The notes beneath the pieces are model-generated. The model searched no databases and had not been told where the DNA came from. It saw nothing but the letters and a program-made list of their open reading frames with translations. From Balanoglossus misakiensis (Eukaryota; Hemichordata): a stretch of 64,000 nt of DNA. The position numbers were made by a program, and so were the translations under genes. Shown here one piece after another: positions 1-12,300 of the stretch (its first letter is position 1; every line of letters begins with the position of its first letter). The DNA is taken from contig CM082598.2 in assembly GCA_040954595.2 (NCBI GenBank), positions 9,734,001 through 9,798,000 on the forward strand, given 5' to 3'.

Positions 1-102
1 CCAGGCTGCCACATTGTCACAGAAGTGTTGCACCAGTGAACGTATAGTGGCAAAACGGATATCGATAATGAATTTGGTTATCATAGTAGTAATCTACATG
101 GT

Positions 103-970
103 TTTTTTTTAGCTCTGCTGTCACTTGTGTCAGCCGAGCTGTAGCAGTAGGTTGATAAGTGTCCGTCCGTCGTCCATCCGTCCGGCGTCCGTCAACTTTT
201 GTTATTTCAATCTTCTTCATTAAAACAACTTGGCATATTTAGCTGAAATTTGGTTGGATTGTGTGTTATGGTGCCCTTAACTGATTTTGTTATGGGGTCA
301 TGAATATGCAAATTAGATCTAAAAATAGAAGTTTTGGTAAAACTCTTCTTCTCCACAACTACATGTACAATGGTGCTGAAATTTGGTAGGAATGTGTGTT
401 ATGGTGCCCCTACTTGATTTTGTAAATTTGGATTTAATGGGGTCATGAATATGCAAATTAGATCTAAAAATAGAATTTTTGGTCAAAAATCTTCTTCTCC
501 ATAACTACATGTACGATGGAGCTGAAATTTGGTAGGAATGTGTGTTATGGTGCCCCTACCAGATTTTGTTAATTTGGATATGATGGGGTCATAAATATGC
601 AAATTAGATCTAAAAATAGAATTTTTGGTCAAAAATCTTCTTCTCCATAACTACATGTACAATGGTGCTGAAATTTGGTAGGAATGTGTGTTATGGTGCC
701 CTACGTGATTTTGTTAATTGGAATTTTGATGGGGTCATGAATATGCAAATTAGAACCTTGGTGCTTCCTTTTGATGTTGTTCTTTAGGATTCAATTCTTT
801 CTTTCTTTAGCACAATGAATCAAGCTGAATTTGGATAAATACTTGTGATGTCTATGTTTGGTTTTATTCAATAGAATACAATTGTTATGAATTAAAACCT
901 AGGGTATTCATATCATTGCACTGTTAAAGTCAGCAGAGCTCTTTTGACCGATAGGTCACTTGTTTCTCCT
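103..970 (+). repeat. Repeat Q, copy 1: header, ~146-bp internal tandem units, common 3' end
   Basis: Starts with TTTAGCTCTGCTGTCACTTG, then a region rich in CCGTC, then units that each contain CTGAAATTTGGTAGGAATGT (unit anchors near 241, 374, 521 and 667), and ends with GTCAGCAGAGCTCTTTTGAC. The start AGCTCTGCTG and end CAGCAGAGCT are inverted. The same start and end bound copies at 50593-51742 and 57498-60144, so this is a mobile family. No coding sequence seen. Superfamily unknown. Confidence 0.8.
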
Positions 971-1395
971 AAGCTACCATCCATTTTTAAAATATACTGT
1001 TTCCCTACAAAGCCTTGTTGGTTTTTCCACATTTTGTTGACATATGAAGAGGATTTGATTTTCATAATGTGTTATCCCTCGAGCTTTGTGAAATTCGAGG
1101 ACTTAAAAGTTGCCTGCATTGACCTGCACTGGCCCGCAACCTGAAAACTGGTCAGAAAGTAGTGACCCGCACTGGCCCGCACAATAGTTACACTCGTTTA
1201 CAACTGCTATGCTCCCATTAACTGGAGAAAGTAAACCATGATTGAACTGTCTGTTTGAATAATTCATGTATTTTGCTATAACACCTACAATACTATAGTC
1301 AGCCCATGACAGGATATACTTGAAAAGGGAACACTTTTCATTAAAACATTTCAGTTGATCCTGAATGCTGATATTTAAAAAAAAAAATGAAACAG
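971..1395. other. Intronic sequence, no feature recognised
   Basis: AT-rich intron DNA with only short chance ORFs on both strands. Confidence 0.6.
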
Positions 1396-1790
1396 AGTGT
1401 GAGAACAAATCGATCCCACATTCTCACAGAATCGAAAGCTGTATATGACGCGAGCGCTGAGTGGTTGATAAAGTGTTTTATTGCTAACACGCGCTAAATG
1501 TTATCCAATGGCATGATATGTATTATAGGGACAGAGACTATAACGTGCCCAGATGACAGTTCCAGAGTCATTTATTCAATGTTTTTTAACAAATTTGGCT
1601 AATTTGTGGCTGTGTGAGAAATATAATCTCACACACCAAGGACCTTGGATCATATTTCTCACACTCGTCAGGGATATTCTGTCCCATACTCGCCTGCTGC
1701 TCGTGTGGGACAGAAAATCCCCCACTCGTGTGAGAAATATGATCCCAGGTCCTTGGGAGTGTGAGATTATTTCTCTCATAATTTCTACTA
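1396..1790 (+). mobile_element. Hairpin element HP1
   Basis: One end has GTGTGAGAACAAATCGATCC. The other end (1610-1780) is a long imperfect palindrome whose arms read GTGTGAGAAATATAATCTCA and its complement, with a loop CATACTCGCCTGCTGCTCGT. A second copy lies in reverse orientation at 45385-45735, including the internal TCATTTATTCAATGTTTT. Non-coding; no superfamily assigned. Confidence 0.75.
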
Positions 1791-2787
1791 GTGCACCGAT
1801 TTTTTTTTCAAAATGCATCTCTCATACCTTGCACTGGTGCGATTTGACAATACACAATGAATTCCATCACCAATATAGCAGTAAAACATGTGATACAAAA
1901 TCTGAGATGTCTTAGGATGTTTTTGAACCAATCAGTAACCATTTTCTAAAAATTATAGATCTGAAACCGAAATTCTGAATTTGGTCATCCCAGGGAAATG
2001 ACAAAATATATAGTGTGTGAAGCCATTTATGTGTGTGGGGCCTAAACAATTATTAGAGCCCTTGATAGAAGGTTACATAGTAGCACATGTAAATGACGTT
2101 CTGCACTAAAAAAAGTGTGAACTTGGCATGGGCAGGTAAAAAAGTTGTTGGGAAGGTAAATTGTCTAGTGTACCTGCCCATTGGGCAGGTGAGCAAAAAA
2201 CTAAAGTTTGAGGCCTGTATATGTACTACAGTGTCGACTTTTTCTTGTTTCATCCTAAATGGGACCACAGTGTCGTTGACACGATTATTTATATATCTAG
2301 CACCGAGAACAATAGAATTTTGCGTGCACTAAAAAAGCCGTATGAACGGGATGTATTTAACACAAAATCTGTGTCACAATGTTGTTCAGACTGCTTTTAT
2401 TTTGGTTGGGTCAGACCATTATAAACAACAAGATATAAACTGAATGTCCTCAGTTGACATATGACAGATCATTTTGAAATGCTGATTCATTAAGGCACAA
2501 GTTGTGTACATTTTCAGTGACGAAGCCACGAATTTAAAGCAGTTTGTGTTCATCAAAGATCAAATTGCACATCTGAATGTACCAATTGTTATCAAATGGG
2601 ATCAATACTGTTATTGTGGAATAAAAAATTAATTTGAATTTCTCATTTTTCAAACATTAGCTGTTGACCATTGACAGCCAATATATTTCTCACATATTTT
2701 AATAAGTTTCCAAAACACCTGAATGGTATTTCTAACCAATTCAAAACATTTGTAGAATAGTGACAAGTTGTTGTTATATTTTGACAG
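1791..2787. other. Intronic sequence with a short dispersed repeat
   Basis: Mostly featureless. The part around 2250-2330 (AATGGGACCACAGTGTC, GCACCGAGAA) recurs near 52940-52975 and 57300-57325, so it is a fragment of a dispersed repeat. Confidence 0.5.
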
Positions 2788-2907
2788 GATACCATAAAGT
2801 TTGTACGTGCAAACTTGAAAGAGATTGTACCCAGCATGGATAGTCAAATGTGTTTGAGTTTACTCAAACTACTGGAGTGTTTCTTCACACCATTCATCCC
2901 ACAAGAG
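2788..2907 (+). CDS. DNAH1: DNAH1 exon 1 of window (AAA2 part)
   Basis: 120 nt, 40 codons, phase 0 in and out, from [20 protein letters not shown] to FFTPFIPQE. Acceptor TTGACAG, donor GTAAGT. The 'LL.LLECFF.PFIP' pattern is typical of the AAA2 C-terminal half in axonemal dyneins. Confidence 0.9.
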
Positions 2908-5900
2908 GTAAGTTATCAACTTTTACTAACACTTTTCAACAATTTTTTACCTGACGTGATCTCAACAGAACAAAATAAATACATATCCAGTGTTCTGCCG
3001 AGGCAGCGCCCTTAGGGGATTCCGGCAAAAAAATAAATAAAAAATAACGCAACAACTTTACCGTCACCGGGTTGGCAGATGCGGCCTGCATGCCCTGGTA
3101 AATATGCCCATACTCGCTAGGTCTGGACGCTGGCTATGCTAGGATTAAAACTCAGTGCACCCCCGTAAGTGAACTGTGTTGTTATGAAAACTATTGAAAT
3201 TGTTTCCCTTGGGTTGACCGCAGAAGTGTCAATTTTATGCAAATTAGCAGATTGCGCTCAGGCGCTAGGCTGCCATGGAGATTATCAAGACTGTAATTGT
3301 TTTCCCTGACCTTGTTTTCTTACTATCGGAATGAAAGTCATTGGATATAAGTAGAGAGAGTTCTACCTAAATCAGTGAAACACAATTGTAAATTACTCCT
3401 TACAACATCAGTCCTCTGTGGTGGTGTATCTCCATGATCTTGCAAAGCTTTCACAGCTTCAAGTTCAAAACATACCATCTACTGACCTAGATTGAAACTC
3501 ATTTTACTTTCCAAACAATGTAAGCCCCCGTCACACTGATGACAAAAAAAACATTGCTGCAGATGGAGAAGTGTATATAGGCAGCAATCTGAATGAATGC
3601 CACATTAATTTATATGTATGATCATCTCTAATGTGATACTATCATAATTGTTAACTTTCCATATACCTAATGTGTCTCGATCAGAACAGAATGCAATGTT
3701 CTTGATCATTATGTCACATGTAATAAAGTGCATTTTGTCTTATTAGACAATTGATTTTGGTATGACCCCATTCTTTCTTAAAATGACCCCACTTTTTTTA
3801 GCCAGCCAAGGACCTCAGCAGAACACTGCATATCTGGCCTCAAAGAGATACCAAAAAGATACAGTATTTGATCAAAAAAAATAAATTCACATCACATCCA
3901 TACTTCTCCAAAACCAGAAGAAATTTAGTATTTTGATGTCTTCTGTTTTTTTTGTGTGTGTGAGAAATCAGAACCTGTTTAATATCTGCATGAAAGAAAA
4001 TTATAACTTTGCAAAACTATGTAAATTTATAAAATATACGTGTATAGGTCTTCTCTGTTTACAGTGTACTTATTTGAATATTAAAAAAAATCATTGTTTA
4101 ATAAACAGGCATATTTCTTAATTCTTTGATAAGTTTTATTGATAAATGCAAACTTATTTATATATTTAAATTATGTTGTGTGTAGTGTTTACATGTAAAT
4201 CTCTAACAGTTCTAGATTCATCAGTATTTCTTTGTCTCATTTATTTTGTGATAAAACTTGCAAGGATTTCATTATGCTCAGATTCTTATCCAAATCACTG
4301 TCATGTCATAATGGAATAAAAAAAAGTGATGATGATGGTGATGGGGATGATAGTGCTAGTGATGTTGTAAGTTACATTGGTGTGAACCTACCTGACATCC
4401 CTGTACCCTGCCATTGGTATTGGAATGGTTTGCACATTTTCATTGTGAGATGATTTTCTGGTCTGATGTGATTGGCATGTATCCAAGAAATACCCAGTAA
4501 TGCTTGTGAAGGATGTATATCTCTCCCTTTCCTGTGAAAGAAAATTAGTTTGTATTTCCTTTGTTACCCTATTCTTCTTGCAATGTATGTTCTTGTTTGG
4601 GTCCTGTTGAGTGACAGCTGAATTTCCCCCAGACTCGACATTGCCAAATTGAGATAGGGAGACTCATCCTTTCATGACTAATGATCAAGTTCATTAATCG
4701 TTGTGATTTGAGTTCCTCCCCATCCCCTGAAAATTGGAAAACACTTTGGGATTACAATATAAAGTTCACTGGAAAATTAATACTTGACTTACTCCTGACA
4801 GTGGGGTGATGGTCATTTCAGATAATTTCATTGGCAATATTTGGAAAATCATGTGCTTAAAGCCTCAGATCTGGAGCTGCCAAATTTCACATATTTTTCC
4901 CACAATAAAATCTTTTCTCTATCATTTAAAATCCTCACCATTAAGTCATACTACTTGTATGTTTGCATCTCTTGATGACGCATTCCACGATATTTGTGTA
5001 CACTGTGTATGGAGGCTGATTAAGGTGGCATTGCACGAAACCGTCAAGACTTTTTCAGAGGCCTATTTCTCATCAAAGACAACGTTAAAACCCCTGTAAA
5101 CCATACATATTCTAGAAGCTGAGTTTTTGAACTTTTGTTTGTGTTGCACATTTTATTGACCCCGGAAATTTTGATATTGTGTCATTCAATTGGAATTAGG
5201 TAAAAAAGTTTACCATGCCTCCTGCATCTTAATATGCCATTTGAAACTAGAGTACACGTGCAAATAAACAACAATTTTGTGTTGCGTTATCTGCTTTCAT
5301 TGAGGAGTAACAGCGTTTGCAAGTTAAGTTTTTAGAAACTTTGATTAAATTCACGATGAGTTGTATTGAATCAAAGTTCATTTTGTTGACAATTTGTTGA
5401 CTAAAAACTTTGTCGTATTGTTGGAAGGGTCATACACAATCCCCTGTTAAAATTTGATCAAATTCGGCCAACGCAGAGCTAAGCCAAATTCTTCTGAAGT
5501 TGTCAAAAGCAGCGAAAATGCAAACCAAGAAAAACAGCAATTTGCATTGTTGACACTTATTTCTTAAGCCGTGGACTCATTCAGAAAAGTGCTATTTTTG
5601 GGTGATTATGCATCATTTCTGCCAAGACGCATTTGTCAGAATGTGGGTCAGTATTAGACCTACTGATTTATGTAATGAAGAAAAAATTGGTAAAAATCAC
5701 AACTTTTCATGCAATACCACCTTAAATAGGTGCGGCACCGGTTTAATACATATCGTGTTCAAATTGCAACAGGCAGGCACAATGCGGCATCAATGAGATG
5801 TTCATGTACTCCTATCAGTAAGCTTACCGGTATGTAGATGATCCAATTTAAGTTGGAAAATAAAATTATGAAAATAATGCAAAAACTGGCAGGTCTAGAG

Positions 5901-6271
5901 GCTTTAATTATAGACAGAAGGTACTTTTGTTTCACATTCAAACCTCTGTCCTCATATAGTGTGTGATACCTACTGAGAAAGCGAATACCTCACTGTGTAT
6001 CACAACAGTAGTGAATTTAGAAATTTAGAAAGGATATATTTTAAATTGAATATTATTATTTTTACTTCATTTCTTGCTGCATACCATAGTCTGATAGACC
6101 CATGTCTGTAAGTTTTTATTGTCAACACAGCTAACCAATGAACTCATCAAGTGTGCTGCTTGTGATGTAACATGTAATATCTTAACACCAAATTATGTTT
6201 GCTGTGATTTCCATTTCATCTTTTTACATCTATCATTCTTCTTCTTCTTCTTCTTCTTCTTCTTCTCCTTC

Positions 6272-6370
<99 letters not shown>

Positions 6371-9300
6371 GTTTAGGGGTTTAAAGAATTATATAAACAA
6401 TTTATAAATTTAATAAGCACGGGTGGATTTTCTGTACAATCATTCCTGATTCTTCAGATTCATAATTTAGCGCTAAAGACATCATTTTTCAAAGTGGCCT
6501 ATATCTAAAATTGCCGACGTTTCAACGCTTTCGTTGGAGATTTTCTACATATTCACAAAAAGACCACGGGTATTGTTAACACTATTTAAAACCTTGTTAC
6601 CCGGTGAGTCTGGTGAGGTAAAAAACTTTACTCTAAACCCAACGCAAGTTTATTTACGTACAACATTGTAGCAATTTTTCGAGTGTACGCGCGCGCTCTG
6701 AAATCGTGCGATGTCAACTGAGTGTGAACGAGCTGTTTCGCGTCGTGTCGTCTGCCCAGTTTTCGTGGCTAAAACGACAGGAATACTACCCCAGTTGGCT
6801 TTAGAATTGCACATATCGTGAGATTTGAGCGCCATAGTAACCGCAGATATCGTGGAACAGGAAGGTTGGTGTTAAAATCATTGTTTTTAATCGAAATATT
6901 GACCTCTGAGTTATGGTACGTTTGTGTCAGTGTCAAACGGACGCAATGTTTACACGTCAGCCAAATAGAATCGGAGAAATGAAGAAATGTTATCACGATA
7001 CTTTGGATTTCGTGTTATTATCTCTCGAGTATTTTATTGTTTTCTCAGACGAGTTTCCGTTTTCAATGTTGAATTTTATGTTTTGACTGCATTTGCTTGT
7101 CCGCTGACGGGTCTTCGCATTCATCAGAAGCTATCGTGCGTCGCTGAGATTTGATTCTTCATAAACGAAAATTGTTTCATCACCATACCAAATAAAACAT
7201 TTCCAGAAATTTAGAAGTTTGAAGACTTTTCTGCTAGTTGTTTATTTAGTGTTGAAGTCACGCTAAACTGCCAAATTTAGCAGGGACTCGCCGTCAACAC
7301 TCAAACAGTGTACTTCTTCTACGAGTGTGTCCTGTAACTGCCTTCCTTCGATAAACATACAACAACAAATAGACGGTAAACGTTTATGCAATACCAATGG
7401 ATTTATGTTTTAAAACTGGTCGACAGTCAGGAAATATGCATGAACAATCGATTGATTGGATTCCCCAGCGATACTATTGTATCTTGTGATTTTTTGTAGT
7501 GAAACTGTGGAAATCGGCAGGCTGCATTGCCAGATGTTCTGCACATGCGCAGTTCCTCTGTATTGAAAGAAAAGTCAGATTTCACCAACTTATAAATGTG
7601 CATTCGGAAAATAAACCCCAAATATTTCTTTGTGACCAAAAATACTGCCAGTGTGATTTTGTGTTCAAATCCAAGCTATTATTATTCAAATTGACTTGTG
7701 ATACCCTCTCTTAGCACAAAAAGCATAATTTCAGCCCCGAAATGGTTGCCATAGAAACATGTGATCACTAAATGGATATCGTTTTTGTTCTTTTTGAGCC
7801 AAAACACCCCTATGGTGAATTTTTTGTGGAAATCGGACCTATTATTATTAAAATTATTATTTTTATATAATTCTTTATTTAATTATTTAATTATTATTAT
7901 TATTACCAGTTAAGGGGTTTAAAGAATTATATAAACAATTTATCAATTTAATAAGCACGGGTGGATTTTCTGTACAATTAATCATTCCTGATTCTTCAGA
8001 TTCATAATTTAGCGCTATTAAAAGACAACATTTTTCAAAGTGGCCTATATCTAAAATTGCAGACGTTTCAACGCTTTCGGTTGGAGATTGTCTACATATT
8101 CACAAAACGACCACGGTTATTGTTAACACTATTTAAAACCTTGTTACCCGGTGAGTCTGGTGGCGTGTGTACGACAGATCTGAGGTACAAAACTTCGCTG
8201 GAAACCCAACAGGAGTTGGAGACCGAGTTTATTTACGTACAACATTGTAGAAATTTTTCGTATGTTTGCGCGTGCTCTGAAATCACGCGATGTCAACTGA
8301 GTGTGAACGAGCTGTTTTGTGTCGTGTCGTCTGCCCAGTTTTCGTGGCTAAAACGACAGGAATAATACCCCAGTTGGCTTTGAAATTGTACATATCTTGA
8401 GATTTGAGCGCCATAGAAAGCGCAGATATCGTGGAACAGGAAGGTTAGTGTTAAAATCATTGTTTTTAATCGAAATATTGACCTCTGAGTTATGCTAGTT
8501 TGTGTCAGTGTCAAACGGACGCGATGTTACACGGCGGCCAAATAGAATCGGAGAAATGTGGAAATGTTATCACGATACTTTGGCTTTCGTATTACTATTT
8601 TGGGGGAATTTTATTATTTTCTCAGAGGAGGTGACAGAACAGACACACAATGCATCTCGCGGTTCCGTTTTCGGTTGAATTTGATATTTTGACTGTATTT
8701 GCGAGTCAGCTGATGGGTCCTCGCATTCATCAGAAGCTATCGTGCGTCGCTGAGATTTGATTCTTCATAAACGAAAATTATTTCATAACCATACCAAATA
8801 AAAAATTTCCAGAAATTTAGAAGTTTGTAGACTTTTCTGCTAGTTGTCTATTTAGTGTTAAAGTCACGCTGAACTGCCAAAATTTAACACAGACTCGCCG
8901 TCAACACTCAAACAGTGTACGGCTACGAGTGTGTGTCCTCTGTAACTGCCTTCCTTCGATAACCATACAACAACAACAACTAGACGGTAAACGTTTATGC
9001 AATGGACTAATGTTTTAAAACTAGTCGACATTAAGGACGTATGCATGAACAATCGATTGATTGGATTCCCCAGCGATACTATTTTAACTTGCGCTTTTTT
9101 GTGGTGAAACTGAAAATCGGCAGGCTGCATTGCCAGGTGTTCTGCACATGTGCAGTTCCTCTGTCTTGAAAGAAAAGTCAAATTTCACCAACTTATTAAT
9201 GTGCATTCGGAAAATAAAGCCCAAACGAATTCTTTGTGACCAAAAATACTGCCAGTGTGATTTTTGTTTCAAATCCAACCTATTATTATTATTTAAATTG

Positions 9301-12300
9301 ATTTGTGATACCCTCTCTTAGCACAATTGTCATTGCAATGGACTGTTTTAAATAGGATTTTGGAAAAATGTATAATTTTAGCCCCCGAACGAGTGACATT
9401 AAAACGTGTGTTATCAAAACAAAAATCATATTTATTTGTCTTTGACCTTAGGTACATATTTGGCGAAATTTTGGAGTGATCTGACTACTTATTTATGGAA
9501 TTTTGTAAAAAAAAGCATAATTTGAGCCCCAAAATAGTTGCCATAGAAACATGTGATCACAAAACGGATATCATTGTTGTGTTTTATGAGCCAAGATACT
9601 CCTTTGATGAAATTTTCGTGGAAATCAGACCTATTATTATTAAAATTATTATTTTTATATAATTCTTTATTTAATTATTATATTATTATTGTTCTTTTAC
9701 CATGTGACCCCAGAGCTAAACCATTAATGTGCAGGTATAGGGCACAACAATATGCAGTTGGCCAAGTACATGTAAAAGTCATCAGATCAATATTGCTGTG
9801 TATCTAACCTGTACTACCGTGGTTTAGCACCCCGCAGTTCCCTCTCTGGAGTCCAACCTTACAATAGAAAACAATGGGTTTGGACTGAACCATGTGGTGA
9901 AAGGGTTAGACCAAACTGGTTGGACTAACCAACCTCCAAAGGGACAATTTTGCAACAGTCAGCCATGGAGATCCCCCCCCCCTCCTTCAATAAAGTGTTT
10001 ACTCACCTCATGCCAAGTTTAGTTGTTAGTTATGGCTAAATTATCCTGATAGGACCACATTAAAAAAGTAAGGTAGCTAAACTCTCCGCAGTTGAAATAA
10101 ACTGTTTCCATTCCTGCGGCTTTTTCCATGAGGTTTGTCATGAGAACTGAACATGTGTATTCTCGCCTGTGTGTTGCTTCATCAGTGTTAATCACAGCTA
10201 TTAATGGTATACATATACTCTAAACCAAAATGATAAAATTCATTATCATCCGTGAAAGTTTTATTTGGTAGTGATCGTTTTTTAGATATCCCTTATAATG
10301 TGTGTTAAGAGTGATGTGTACTCTTTGGTTTTTCTCTTTTGTATGCTGTTTAATAACAAACACACTAATGTTGTATTCCATGTCTTATACATTTCTTTTT
10401 ACCCATAATGCATCACTTAACAGTCAAACAGGGTAAGACACAGTGTTGCCACAATATTTTTTTTTGTATTCTCCCCCAGTTTCCTGTACCACACCATTAC
10501 AAAACAGTGGAAATGATGACACTTTAAGGATGTACGTTCAGTAAAATTGAAAGTATTGTCATTTCTTTTAATTGTGGATTTTTGGATTATCCTGTGTATG
10601 AATAATGAAAATCCGTGACAAAATATAGGGGTCACCACGCTTGTTTTTTTAAATTCCGAGCCATGAATTTAGTCGATAATAGAAGAAAACTGCTGACTCA
10701 GCGTTTTTCACTAATGGTTTGTCAATGGGCAACTATTTTGATGAAATTTATCTCAAAATAGAGCGCGGTGACCACACAATTTTAAATGACCAATGAATTT
10801 ATTTTTACTTGACGGCTATGTGTAAAATTTCGTGAAAATGACAATAGTAGAAGTTTGTTTTCCAGCAATGATCAATGTAATCCTATGGGAAAACGACACA
10901 CATGCACTGTTCATCAGTTTATGTTCTGCGCCTACATCCTTAAAATGTAATGCCAGTGACAGCCAAAATGTTTCCTTCTTCTTCATCATTTGGTGAAAAA
11001 TTTAAATTATGATGGCTGATTGAGGGGAAACTTGGTAATTGCGTTTTGATACATTTGCATATTTTGCATATACCTGACCTGTGTAAATCCACACTTCAAC
11101 TGTTAATAGGATTGTAAAAACATTTCTTTTTTTTTGCGTATGCCCAGAGTTTGGAATTGCATGTCTCACCATTCACACATTTCAAACAAAGAGTTCCCAA
11201 AAGAGTTCCTAATGTTGTGTCATAATGAAGTATGAGTTTATGTGCAAGGCAAGATTTATTGAAATTAGTTGTATATGTTACCAGGTTCACACAGGGTAAA
11301 ATTTGAGACACTATTTGCCTATGGTAAACACAGAGCATTAATCCTTTCAGTCGAGGTGTGTCCACACACACAAAGTTTATGTATAGGCGCTGAGGCTCGG
11401 CCCCATAGACAATGGGTTGCGGAGAGGTGTTAATAATCCTTACACCAGCTCAGGTCTGGCCGGCAAAGCCGTCTCAAATCTGAGATGTTTCAGGACCACT
11501 AAACCATTCGCACATAATAATTTATGCCAGTATTTTATCTGAAGCCTTGTTCTCACTAAAAGTTTCGACACCGGTGTTAAGTCTTGTTCTCACTAAAGTC
11601 TTGTTCTCACTAAAAGTTTCGACACCAGTGCTATGCCAGTGTTTACCCTCTGCAAACACAGGGGATTAGCCCACAGAATCTCCCTGCGTCCACACACTAA
11701 ACTTTTGGCCACTGTTTTGAAATAAACACCGTCTAAATGGCCATGTTTAGCAACACGGCAACTAACAAAATTGAGGACGTCGAGGACATTACAGCAATAT
11801 GTTTCAGTTTCTATACCTGCATATGCGTTCTAGACGACTTTGTGACAGTTTTGATAATGTTTAGAAGTAAATGGAAAATGCCTCAGCTTTTCGGTGATCA
11901 AGAGAACCGTCTGAAAGTTGGTAGCAGACAGAAGTGTTGCAGACCTGGCAAACTGCGAATGGTTTGAAAACCACTCGCGTCCAGTGTGGTTGACTTAACA
12001 ATGGACACTGACCAAAGACAATGGGCTATACCTAATAAACATACCCAAAAGTCACTGCAGGGTGGCGCTTTTGAACGGTGTTTGTTTATCTTTGCGTTCT
12101 CACTGACTATTTGCGTCGAAGCGCTGGCCCAGCACTGGCCCTGACCCACCACCCATCGCCGTCGCAAATTAACACCGGCCCAACACCGGTGTAAAGCGTT
12201 CTCACTTACTTTTTTCCGTCGGTGTCAAATCTACACCAGTGTAGCACCGGTGTAAACGTGCCAGTGAGAACGCCCTATTATTCCAGTGTTTACTCTCTGC

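Noticed and set aside
6119-6407. Overlapping ORFs rich in Phe, Ser or Tyr
   Set aside because: They are the translation of a CTT/ATT microsatellite in different frames.
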